Assembly: GCA_000493965.1 (NCBI GenBank)
Contig: AWNV01000050.1
Span: forward strand, 1 to 21,838
Source of the DNA: Candidatus Aminicenans sakinawicola JGI OTU-1
GTDB taxonomy: Bacteria > Acidobacteriota > Aminicenantia > Aminicenantales > Aminicenantaceae
Length of the DNA stretch: 21,838 bases
Direction of reading: 5' to 3'
In this document: positions 1-6,686 of the stretch, piece after piece
Layout: every line of letters starts with the position of its first letter
How positions within the stretch are numbered: position 1 is the stretch's first letter
The notes under the pieces: generated by a model
Databases searched by the model: none
Seen by the model: the letters and a program-made list of their open reading frames with translations, nothing else
What the model was told of the DNA's origin: nothing
Position numbers and translations under genes: made by a program

Positions 1-90
1 CAAAAGGGTTAGCTGCCTTGTATTCCCCTGTAAGCAGCTAAGCTAGGCTTTAGGTAGAAGTTAGAAGATGTAAACTGCTGTTTACTTTCA
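1..90. repeat. Structured ~90-bp repeat, copy A
   Basis: This stretch recurs at 5907-5996 in the same orientation. By eye there are three mismatches over the first 88 positions (36, 55 and 77). It holds a perfect 6-bp inverted repeat GTAAAC/GTTTAC with a 4-nt loop (70-85); one of the three differences lies in that loop. A weaker CTAAGC-TAG-GCTT hairpin lies near 39-53. The window opens exactly at the repeat's left edge. That would fit a contig end caused by a multi-copy repeat, but this is inference. Copy B lies beside a transposase remnant, so an insertion-sequence end or a small non-autonomous element is likely. Confidence 0.7.
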
Positions 91-121
91 GAGGATAAAA
101 TGACAACTTCTCTTTTATAAA

Positions 122-1053
122 TCAAGGAGGCCTGCAAGAATTAATAAAGAAAAATGGGCTTGTCGAAATTGAACGTCGTAATATTGAATTGGGAAACACT
201 AGTATTCAGCTTCTTTTAAAGCCAGCCTGGTCAAAGCCCTGGGACCTGAATACTCAAAAAGGCTGTCTGCAGAAAACCTGTGTGTGGGATGGCTTGAAAC
301 CCGCAGTCCCAGGGAATTAAGCATTTACCGGCATATCTGCGGCATTGCCCATGACATTATTGGCGAATTTTTCTCAAACAGAGTCATCATTCCTGATATC
401 ACAACTACCGAGGAGGTCGTCTGGTGGATAAGACAAAAATATACTGACCTGGGCGTAGAAACTTGGTTCCAGCCTTCTGTTTCCATTCAACGTTCAAAAG
501 AAGAAGCAGCTAAATACCCGGACAAAAACACAGTTATAAGACGCGGAAACCTTCTCCACTGCGACATAGGCATCGTCTATTTAGGGCTCTGCACCGATAC
601 CCAGCAAAATGCTTATGTGTGCAAAATAGGGGAAGAGGACGCTCCTAAAGGTTTAAAGGAAGCTTTAAGGCTGGGGAACAGACTGCAGGACATCGTCATG
701 GCTGAGCACAAGTTTGGCAGGGCAGGAAACAAAGTATTAAAATTGTCTCTGCAAAAAGCAAAGGCTGAAGGTTTAAATCCGTCTGTTTACTGCCACCCTC
801 TCGGTATTCACGGACATGCAGCCGGATTTGTTGTGGGCCTCTCTGGAATAGACAGGATGGTGTGCCGGTACGGGGAGACTACCCGCTTTATTACAATACC
901 TGTTACGCCATTGAAATGAACAATATCTATGAAGTACCTGAATGGGATGACCAATCAGTCCGCATGGGACTTGAAGAAGGCGGAGTTTATACAAAAAAAG
1001 ACGGATGTAAATTCATCGACGGCCGCCAGACAAAATTCTTTATTATTAAATAA
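122..1053 (+). pseudogene. M24 family metallopeptidase (Xaa-Pro aminopeptidase-like), 5'-truncated and frameshifted
   Basis: Residues read from 203 onward (SASFKASLVKALGPEYSK, then the VGWLETRSP motif) match the middle of M24 peptidases, cytoplasmic or exported enzymes that cleave N-terminal Xaa-Pro or similar bonds using two metal ions. Candidate metal ligands are visible as CDIG, CTDTQ and IHGH. The longest open stretch starts at a GTG (284), but the homology runs upstream of it, across a TAG at 200-202 and probably back to about 122 in another frame (ERRNIELGNTS). Near 836-846 the frame shifts again: WNRQDGVP, GDYPLYYN, the conserved CYAIEMNN and the terminal DGRQTKFFIIK are read in the next frame. 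The normal N-terminal third is missing, replaced by the repeat at 1-90. The two breaks are not at homopolymers, so this is most likely a real pseudogene. Confidence 0.85.
206..256 (+). repeat. ~50-bp duplicated M24 segment, copy 1
   Basis: Positions 206-256 match 3199-3249 in the same orientation with only a few differences; CCAGCCTGGTCAAAGCCCTG is identical in both. In this copy the stretch encodes SASFKASLVKALGPEYS of the M24 peptidase remnant. Confidence 0.75.
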
Positions 1054-1148
1054 TGGAAAGGTCGGCAGAATCCGGCCCAGACAGAAATATGCTTTGCTTT
1101 CCCCTGAAAGAGGCCGACATCAATTTTATCTAAAATACAGATAACCTT

Positions 1149-1814
1149 TTACTTTCTGTGCTCCCGCGCCTTTTTGATTTTTTCAAACGGCAGTAAAATT
1201 AAAAACTTAAATCCCCGTAGAATATGCTTGCTCGCCCATAACATAAGTATTCCGATAGCAAGAAGGACCAAAGAGGATGCTATTGTTAATATCTCACCTG
1301 TAGGGTAATCAAATAATTTCTCAAAACCTTGAACATAATCAAGGAGAAAATCTTGATAAAAAAGCCGGATGATGCTCACAATCATTGTCGCCCATCCGCC
1401 CAATACAAAACTGACCGCCATAGCGTAATAACATATAACCAGGGCAAAAAGAGTGACGGCAAGTCCCAGAAACAAACTGAATACCCCTACACCAAGAGGC
1501 AGCCCGAAGAGACCGATCATTACACCAGCCAAGATATAAAATGGGAGTTTCCGTTTTTTCCCCATGTCTACCATCGAAGTAGATACACGTGAGGCAACCA
1601 CCTCATGGGGCTCTCCCAGACGACTCAAAACATTAAAAATTCGCTCAACCCCATCCTCGGAGGGATCCTGGGCATACGATTCATAAATGTGGGAATAGAC
1701 CTCTTTAACCAATTCTTTACGATCCGGTTCTGGAAGCCCTTTGAGATGAGACTTTAACCGGTCTAGATAATTATTCACAATTTTTTGAACTGTTTCGCTG
1801 AAATTATTGGCCAT
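1149..1814 (-). CDS. HAAS/DUF1700-type membrane protein
   Basis: A 221-residue protein. Residues 1-75 form a soluble helical region (YLDRLKSHLKGLPEPDRKEL, then EVYSHIYE and LGEPHEVVA) typical of HAAS/DUF1700 domains. These are small signalling-associated helical domains that are very often paired with PadR regulators. Residues about 90-152 hold two or three closely spaced membrane segments, and 173-199 another, so the protein sits in the inner membrane with its N-terminus probably cytoplasmic. Its start overlaps the end of the upstream padR gene by 11 nt, indicating co-translation. In characterised pairs the HAAS protein is thought to couple membrane events to PadR control; the exact role here is unknown. 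The gene is intact and converges on the M24 remnant. Confidence 0.85.
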   Translation of the reverse strand: MANNFSETVQKIVNNYLDRLKSHLKGLPEPDRKELVKEVYSHIYESYAQDPSEDGVERIFNVLSRLGEPHEVVASRVSTSMVDMGKKRKLPFYILAGVMIGLFGLPLGVGVFSLFLGLAVTLFALVICYYAMAVSFVLGGWATMIVSIIRLFYQDFLLDYVQGFEKLFDYPTGEILTIASSLVLLAIGILMLWASKHILRGFKFLILLPFEKIKKAREHRK

Positions 1815-2196
1815 TTTTACTCCCCTTTTTTATGGAAATGGTCTTTTCTTTTTTCCCATCCATGATCTCGGGTGACGGCTGAGAGGACTGATAAACCAGG
1901 CCACTCAGCCGCTTAAATTCCTCAGAGAGAATCTGATACGCTTTTTGTCCCGCCTGGCTCAAGGAATAGTACTTGCGAGGAGGCCCTTGATGGGATTCCC
2001 GCCACTCTGACTTTACCAGTCCTTCCTTGGACAAACGGCTGAGAATAGGATATATGGTGCCTTCAGTCAGGTTGATATCTTGATAGCTGGCCAGTTTTTT
2101 AATCAGAGAAAAACCATATAGACTTTCATTCTCAAGAGATCCTAAGATGGCCAGCTCCAAGATTCCTTTTCGTAGTTGTTTTATTTTATTTTCCAT
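1804..2196 (-). CDS. PadR family transcriptional regulator
   Basis: A 130-residue winged-helix protein. The N-terminal half is characteristic of PadR: LRKGILELAILGSL, then LYGFSLIKKL, the recognition region LTEGTIYPILSRLSKEGLV and the wing GPPRKYYSLSQAGQKA (residues about 9-85). The C-terminal tail is short and charged, the small PadR subtype that dimerises through a C-terminal helix. PadR proteins are usually repressors of their own operon and of nearby transport or stress genes. It is translated with the downstream DUF1700 gene (11-nt overlap). A plausible sigma-70 promoter and an overlapping palindrome lie directly upstream, consistent with autorepression. No strong Shine-Dalgarno precedes the ATG. 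Confidence 0.92.
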   Translation of the reverse strand: MENKIKQLRKGILELAILGSLENESLYGFSLIKKLASYQDINLTEGTIYPILSRLSKEGLVKSEWRESHQGPPRKYYSLSQAGQKAYQILSEEFKRLSGLVYQSSQPSPEIMDGKKEKTISIKKGSKNGQ

Positions 2197-2204
2197 TTTA
2201 ACCT

Positions 2205-2238
2205 AATACATTGTAATACAAGATACTAGTTAATGCAA
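2205..2238 (-). promoter_or_regulatory. padR promoter with overlapping palindromic operator candidate
   Basis: On the minus strand, TTGCAT (2238-2233) and TACAAT (2215-2210) are separated by exactly 17 nt, a good sigma-70 layout. The -10 box overlaps the near-palindrome AATACA-T-TGTAAT (2205-2217) and the 9-bp palindrome TGTAATACA (2212-2220). The predicted transcript start would leave only about 7 nt before the padR ATG, so the mRNA may be nearly leaderless. The same 10-mer TGTATTACAA occurs upstream of the FtsX permease gene at 12231-12240. Confidence 0.5.
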
Positions 2239-2318
2239 GCTTTTATGGATTTTTTTCTTGAGAGATAAAAATATTTATGTTAAATTGAGTATGTAATATC
2301 AGCAAAAGAATAATAGCA

Positions 2319-3169
2319 ATGAAGTCTGTAAGAATATTTTTATCAACGGTCCTTTTCGTCTTTACTCCCTTGATTTTTTCTCAAGAGAACTTAGAACCAA
2401 ATGACCAGATGAAGATAACACAAATTTTGAAAAAGACAAAAGAATACTGTGAGAGATTGAACCAGGTTGCCTTGTATTTTGTGTGTAAGGAGGAAATCTC
2501 AGAGAAATATAATGTTCAGCGTTTTAACCCAACCAATAAATTAGCGAAAATGATGATAGGGCAAAAACATGAATTACTCTATGATTACCAATTGATCCGT
2601 AAGGGCAAGCAGAAGGAAGAAAAAAGAATATTGTTGGAAGAAAATGGGATTCGAAAAAAAAAGAGGTTAAAAGCGTTGATACTAAGATGTTTCAATATAG
2701 AAATGTTATGTTCGGTCCGAATAATCTTCTGGCTGAAGACAGGCAGCCCTATTTTAATTATAAATTGGTTGGATCAGAGCTTCTCAATGGAGAAAAAGCT
2801 CTAATCATTGAAGTTATTCCCACATCTTGGCTTTCTCATAAAATACTCAGCGGGAAAATCTGGGTCAGTGATAAGGATTTCAGTATCCTAAGGATCTCAT
2901 GGGATGAGGATATGATGACCCGTTCTGGAGTGATCAAGCAACTGGCCAAAGAATACGATGGGAAACCCCGCTTCATCCAAATAACCGATTTTGGTTTTGA
3001 AAAAAATGGAATCCGATTCCCCAGTCATTATTTTATTGAGGAAGCCTATATTAGAAAAAATGGCAAAAAAAAGGTCCATTCTGAGATGAATGTTTTTTAT
3101 AAAGATTATCAATTTTTTACAGTGGAGACTGATGTAAAACTGAAAAAACGACCAGAGCCGCCATGTTAA
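2319..3169 (+). CDS. Secreted protein of unknown function, split by a -1 frameshift at an A9 run
   Basis: Two overlapping frames together make one protein of about 283 residues. It starts with a signal peptide (MKSVRIFLSTVLFVFTPLIF, then SQEN), so export is likely. The first frame breaks down after ENGIRKK at 2654-2662. A -1 shift there continues as EVKSVDTKMFQYRNVMFGP, an uninterrupted second half ending in KKRPEPPC. The second half (EVIPTSWLSHKILSGKIWVS, then DKDFSILRISWDE) resembles the beta-sheet pattern of outer-membrane lipoprotein-sorting-type (LolA-like) secreted proteins. That is a weak fold impression, not an identification. The break lies on a perfect A-AAA-AAG heptamer in the correct phase for -1 frameshifting. 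Alternatives are a true mutation or an undercounted homopolymer. No clear ribosome-binding site precedes the ATG. Confidence 0.65.
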
Positions 3170-3557
3170 GCTAATGCTGAGCTTTTGTGGACAGATTGTC
3201 AGCTTCTTTTAAAACCAGCCTGGTCAAAGCCCTGCGACCTTAAAACTCATAAATCTATATTTTTAAGGAAAAATTTCTTGTTTAAGAGTTGCAACTATAA
3301 GAATTTGATTTTTATGTTGATGATGATATTCCCTCAATTTCATTAAACTTTCACTTACTAAGCAACTACATTAACAATAATACCTAGGAAAAACATATAC
3401 TTCAACAAGAAATCCGCAGGAAAGTAAGAATCTTTTAGAATTCACCTGTAAAAAGCCTTTATTGGATAGACTTTGCCCTGAACTGATTATCAATAACTCT
3501 TAATTTTCATATATATTCTGATCTTTCCTCAGCTGCCATATTTAGCTGAGGCTGAGT
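3170..3557. other. Non-coding stretch with a gene scrap and a hairpin
   Basis: No convincing gene is seen in these 388 bases. They contain the second copy of the M24-derived 50-bp repeat (3199-3249) and a perfect 8-bp stem, CCTCAGCT (3527-3534) and AGCTGAGG (3544-3551), with a 9-nt loop. The hairpin has no T-run after it, so it is not a typical terminator. The rest is AT-rich and shows nothing recognisable. Confidence 0.5.
3199..3249 (+). repeat. ~50-bp duplicated M24 segment, copy 2
   Basis: This is the second copy of the 206-256 segment. In the matching frame it encodes SASFKTSLVKALRP followed by a stop, so it is an isolated scrap of an M24 peptidase gene. No further M24 sequence could be followed on either side. 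Confidence 0.7.
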
Positions 3558-3875
3558 TTGGGGAGGAGGTGGTTATCATATACTTTCCCACTCGCTCAGC
3601 ACCAGGGCAGCATTTTGACCTCTGGAACAGTCCTGCTTTCCAATCCTTTCCGCACAAAATATCCAGCAAACACAAGGGGCATAGGATACCCCGCATATGG
3701 ATCATTTTGTCAATCCAAGCTCAAAAAAATATTACAGAAAGGATTTAAAGTAAAGATTGAATGGCCCCCCGCAGAAAGCCTTTATCACTATGCTGTTGCC
3801 AAGGAAAAAGTTACTCTTGCTTATACAATCGGAATTTCAGGCCGGGAACTCATACGGAAGAAATCGAGAAAATAA
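3558..3875 (+). CDS. Unrecognised 105-residue ORF, possibly a C-terminal gene fragment
   Basis: This is an open frame from a TTG, with purine-rich GGGGAGGAGG lying just inside the start rather than before it, so the start is doubtful. The part from SILTSGTVLLSNPFRTKYPA through GYPAYGSF to IEWPPAESLYHYAVAKE and the basic end ELIRKKSRK has natural amino-acid composition and looks like the end of a larger soluble beta-rich protein. An in-frame TAG lies shortly upstream (about 3543). I do not recognise the family. Given the many broken genes around it, a 5'-truncated remnant is more likely than a complete gene. Confidence 0.4.
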   Translation: MGRRWLSYTFPLAQHQGSILTSGTVLLSNPFRTKYPANTRGIGYPAYGSFCQSKLKKILQKGFKVKIEWPPAESLYHYAVAKEKVTLAYTIGISGRELIRKKSRK

Positions 3876-3920
3876 AAAAGTAAAGCTGCTCCTTAAAAAC
3901 ACTATCCTCTAATTTCTGTG

Positions 3921-4625
3921 TTAAAGCTTATTCAGCCAGTCTTCAATAGACTTGATATGAAGAGTGACCATCTCTTCTAGGTTAACTGGAGGTTTGGTCC
4001 CGTGCTTTTTGCAATAGCTTTCTATGGTTACATCAATATCAAATAGGGGCGAATGCAAAGCTTGTCCTGATACTTCGGTGGCATTTCCGACGTTATCTGG
4101 GTTCACTTGCTCAAAACCATTTGTCTCGTTTTTGAGGTGAGTCAGTTTGGTTTCCATCTGGTGATAAAGAGCTGTATATCGTTTTTCCATCCGTAAGTAG
4201 GGGGCTACTTCCTGAGACTTCAGATAGTCCTCCACCGTGCTATCTTTGTTGTATACCCCCCTACAATCTGGGTGGGGCGGCATCTTTCCAAATCTTTCTT
4301 TTCCTTCTGCGTCTATGGTTTCGCCAAGAGGATAAAGGCGACAGACAAGAGGCCGATCAGGATAAACACTACAGCCTTGATTTGAGAGAAAAATGCAGGC
4401 CATGTCGGGCTTGATCTTGAGAAAAGTGCCTCCGCCTTCGGTATAAGTATCAAAAAATTCTGTTGTCGTGATCCCCAGATTTCTGGATAGGCGCAGAGCC
4501 TCATAGGGTGCGACTTTGATAGCTTTTTGATAACAACATTTGCTGCAAGCTTTACAAATGAAGGAAAATGGGCTTTCCCGGTCCAGTTCAAACGCTAGAG
4601 GTAGATGTAGATTGGAATCGGGCAA
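3921..4625 (-). CDS. YkgJ-family cysteine-cluster protein
   Basis: A 234-residue soluble protein with the family signature CKACSKCC (residues 24-31, CxxCxxCC) and further cysteines at about 77, 85 and 95, the last in RPLVCRLYPLG. These are typical of the YkgJ/UPF0153 family, whose members are thought to bind zinc or an iron-sulfur cluster. The biochemical role is not settled. The start is a TTG placed 20 nt after the stop of the exported protein gene at 4646-4963, so the two are probably one operon. The C-terminal 100 residues are less conserved in appearance and rich in charged helices. The gene is intact. Confidence 0.85.
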   Translation of the reverse strand: MPDSNLHLPLAFELDRESPFSFICKACSKCCYQKAIKVAPYEALRLSRNLGITTTEFFDTYTEGGGTFLKIKPDMACIFLSNQGCSVYPDRPLVCRLYPLGETIDAEGKERFGKMPPHPDCRGVYNKDSTVEDYLKSQEVAPYLRMEKRYTALYHQMETKLTHLKNETNGFEQVNPDNVGNATEVSGQALHSPLFDIDVTIESYCKKHGTKPPVNLEEMVTLHIKSIEDWLNKL

Positions 4626-4645
4626 TTTTCAGTTCTTTCAGTCCT

Positions 4646-4963
4646 TTAACCCCAACTGAATGGAGGAGTTTGGACTTGAGAATCATTCCTATATAATTTG
4701 ATCAAAATCTTGTTCCCCTTGGTTATCGCATTCACAATGGTGTTTGGAAGCTGGAAAGAATGTATGCAATTCTGCTGACCTTTAATCCACCATTTGAGAT
4801 AAAACCTATCTCTTTTGAGAAGCTGGCCTGATGGAGAAGCGGATAAACCTGTAAATCCAAGCACTGAACCGAAGGCTACGACGGCTGCGGTAAGCTTCAT
4901 CGCATCTCTTCTCTTCATTTTAGCGGCTTGAGGCCTTTCAGACATTTCTTTTTTATTAGACAT
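4646..4963 (-). CDS. Small exported protein with a Tat-like signal
   Basis: A 105-residue protein. The N-terminus has a twin-arginine-like segment KRRDAMK (RR at residues 18-19) followed by a hydrophobic core, LTAAVVAFGSVLGFTG (24-39). This resembles a Tat signal, although the usual bulky residue after RRx is Ala here. The mature part is only about 60 residues (LKWWIKGQQNCIHSF, then LPNTIVNAITKGNKI) with a single Cys and no recognised domain. It starts with GGAG six bases before the ATG and is followed after 20 nt by the YkgJ-type gene. A Tat signal usually means a folded, often cofactor-bearing cargo, but no cofactor motif is visible. It could also be the front of a truncated longer protein. 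Confidence 0.55.
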   Translation of the reverse strand: MSNKKEMSERPQAAKMKRRDAMKLTAAVVAFGSVLGFTGLSASPSGQLLKRDRFYLKWWIKGQQNCIHSFQLPNTIVNAITKGNKILIKLYRNDSQVQTPPFSWG

Positions 4964-4982
4964 TATAACTCCTTCATGAAAT

Positions 4983-5012
4983 TAAATATCAAAATATCAA
5001 GTAAGTTGTCAA
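4983..5012 (-). promoter_or_regulatory. Promoter candidate for the exported protein and ykgJ-type operon
   Basis: On the minus strand a perfect TTGACA (5012-5007) is followed after 18 nt by TATTTA (4988-4983), a weak -10. The ATG of the exported protein lies 20 nt downstream, with GGAG between. The spacing and -35 box are good; the -10 is poor. Confidence 0.4.
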
Positions 5013-5306
5013 GTGCTAAAAATTAGATTTGGCGTAGCATGCTTGAATATTTATTTAACCTGAATTATTCATGAAAAATGCCAATACCTTTATTTATTTT
5101 AAATGATATCTGCCTTTTTGCATAATTTATTCCAAGATTAATTAAGTGAATCAATTTCTTCACTAAACTCTTTTTAATCATAATCGACATCTTTTACTCT
5201 ATGGGCGAGCTGATTTCACTGCATCTGCTTCGTTGCGCCCTATTCGCGGTGGAATACCACAGTGGGTCAGGCTTTGTCGGGCTCAGGAATCCCCGCCAAT
5301 ATTTTA

Positions 5307-5878
5307 TCACATATTATTACGGCGTGTTCTCCACCAATGCGGGATTTTTTTTTCTTCGTTTTTCGGTATTTGCGTTTGGTTCTGTTTTCAGGTTTAAAGA
5401 CATCATCCATGATATGACTAGAGTTTTCGGTTTCAGCAGAGTTATCAAAAATCCCCTTGAAGCAGACTTCAGAATTATCTGCACAATCTGAATTTTTTGC
5501 CGGGGGAGGAAGAACAGCATGCCGTCACAGGGCATCCTGTAGTGTCCCGATTTGTTTTAGCAGGTGAACCGGGTCGATCGCTTGATGAATGGAGTTGATC
5601 TTTTCGGTCATGTCAGAGGATAAAACATTGTATGCACGAAGGCGCTGAAAAGGAGTTTGGGCCGAGTCATGCGTGCGTAGAACTCGGCTGTTTTCCCGAT
5701 GCTTCTCTCTAAGCTTCATAGAAGGCTGTAAAAAATTAATGTAAAGGCGCAGGGCTCGATACAGCCCCAAAAGCTGTTTATAGGCTCGCAGTCCCTCAAA
5801 TCTATCATAGCCGACGAACTGCTTCACAACGATACCGTTTTTCTGTTCAACATAACACTGACGATATACCCTGCCCAT
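5307..5878 (-). pseudogene. DDE (integrase-core) transposase, N-terminally truncated and decayed
   Basis: The open stretch 5878-5525 matches the C-terminal part of a common integrase-core transposase type. It has YVEQKNGIVVKQFVGYDRFE (the Glu is probably the third catalytic acidic residue), YRALRLYINFLQPSMKL and the AQTPFQRL box, ending in LQDAL. The TGA after LQDAL (5527-5525) stands where relatives have Trp (LQDALWRHAV). The same frame continues RHAVLPPPAKNSD and reaches a basic region, RTKRKYRKTKKK. A T9 run (5345-5353) then shifts the frame into the family's HWWRTR motif, which ends at TGA 5309-5307. The N-terminal DNA-binding domain and the first two catalytic Asp are absent; an in-frame TAA precedes the first Met. 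The element is dead. Repeat copy B starts 29 nt before its ATG. Confidence 0.85.
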
Positions 5879-5906
5879 GGCAGAGATTGTGATTTAAGAA
5901 ACACAC

Positions 5907-5996
5907 CAAAAGGGTTAGCTGCCTTGTATTCCCCTGTAAGCTGCTAAGCTAGGCTTTAGGCAGAAGTTAGAAGATGTAAACTTCTGTTTACTTTTA
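5907..5996. repeat. Structured ~90-bp repeat, copy B
   Basis: This is the second copy of the 1-90 repeat, in the same orientation, with the GTAAAC/GTTTAC hairpin conserved (5976-5991). It lies immediately outside the 5' end of the transposase remnant, as expected for an element end. Similarity stops at about 5996, where the flanks diverge. Confidence 0.7.
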
Positions 5997-6020
5997 TGAG
6001 AGCACATCAATATACAATAC

Positions 6021-6149
6021 ATGTATTTAGAAAAGCTCATGGATATCATGTCTCCAATTGAGGATATTTTACTAGAAAGAGCTGATGCAATTAGAGAGAC
6101 GTCCTCAAAAGGTTTTAGAGTATCTTCTTGCTACATATATAGTCTATGA
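6021..6149 (+). CDS. Short ORF of 42 residues, uncertain
   Basis: An ATG-initiated frame encodes MYLEKLMDIMSPIEDILLER and then ADAIRETSSKGFRVSS. The composition looks protein-like (an amphipathic helix), but no family is recognised and no ribosome-binding site is seen. It overlaps the palindrome AATACATGTATT at 6016-6027. It may be a remnant of the gene interrupted by the neighbouring repeat. Confidence 0.2.
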   Translation: MYLEKLMDIMSPIEDILLERADAIRETSSKGFRVSSCYIYSL

Positions 6150-6245
6150 AGACTTCTGAATGAAACTTTTTCGTAAGAATTTCGTATTAGTATATAAATT
6201 GTATTTTAAAGGTCGAGTCCTATAAAATATTAAAAGGAGGAGAAC

Positions 6246-6662
6246 ATGAAAAAAACTACGTCAACCTTTGCCTTGATTATTTTTATTTTTTCCTTGTCCT
6301 GTGGAATTTCTTTTTGTCAGGATATCGATCTAAGCGGCACTTGGGTGGGGGAAACCGAGGTCCCTGATCAGGGAACGGACGAGCTGACCTTAGTCGTTGA
6401 AAAAAAAGAAGGAGAGTATACAGGTACAATTTCTGATTCTTTAGGCATGCTTGATGAGACGGAGTGTGAGGATATCGAATTTAAAGACAGCAATTTATCA
6501 TTCAATTTTTCTATTTATGACGGAGAAAGTACCATGACAGTGTACATAACTTTGACTGTAGAAGGAGATACAATGACTGGTTATTGGGAAACAGAAGACG
6601 GCAGCACAGGATCAATAAAATTAAAAAAAAAGAATAAGCTCTTCTCCTGTTTGTGTGGATAA
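6246..6662 (+). CDS. Secreted beta-rich protein of unknown function
   Basis: A 138-residue protein preceded by a strong ribosome-binding site (AAGGAGG, 6 nt before the ATG). Residues 1-24 form a signal peptide (MKKTTSTFALIIFIFSLSCG, then ISFCQ). A Cys in the hydrophobic region could be a poor lipobox, but cleavage after FCQ is more likely. The mature part has alternating strands: LSGTWVGETEVP, LTLVVEKKEGEYTGTISDS, NLSFNFSIYD, MTVYITLTVEGDTMTGYWE, GSTGSIKLKKK. This is a small extracellular beta-barrel or sandwich pattern, common as an unnamed family. The last ten residues (NKLFSCLCG region) follow an A9 run (6623-6631). One extra A would end the protein as LKKKE, a more natural end, so the tail is suspect. 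It lies 24 nt before the beta-propeller gene, so co-transcription is likely. Confidence 0.75.
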   Translation: MKKTTSTFALIIFIFSLSCGISFCQDIDLSGTWVGETEVPDQGTDELTLVVEKKEGEYTGTISDSLGMLDETECEDIEFKDSNLSFNFSIYDGESTMTVYITLTVEGDTMTGYWETEDGSTGSIKLKKKNKLFSCLCG

Positions 6663-6686
6663 CAGGGAAACAGAGATATTATCATT

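Noticed and set aside
5201..5491. 96-codon plus-strand ORF
   Set aside because: It is antisense to the C-terminal part of the transposase remnant, with low-complexity Phe-rich content.
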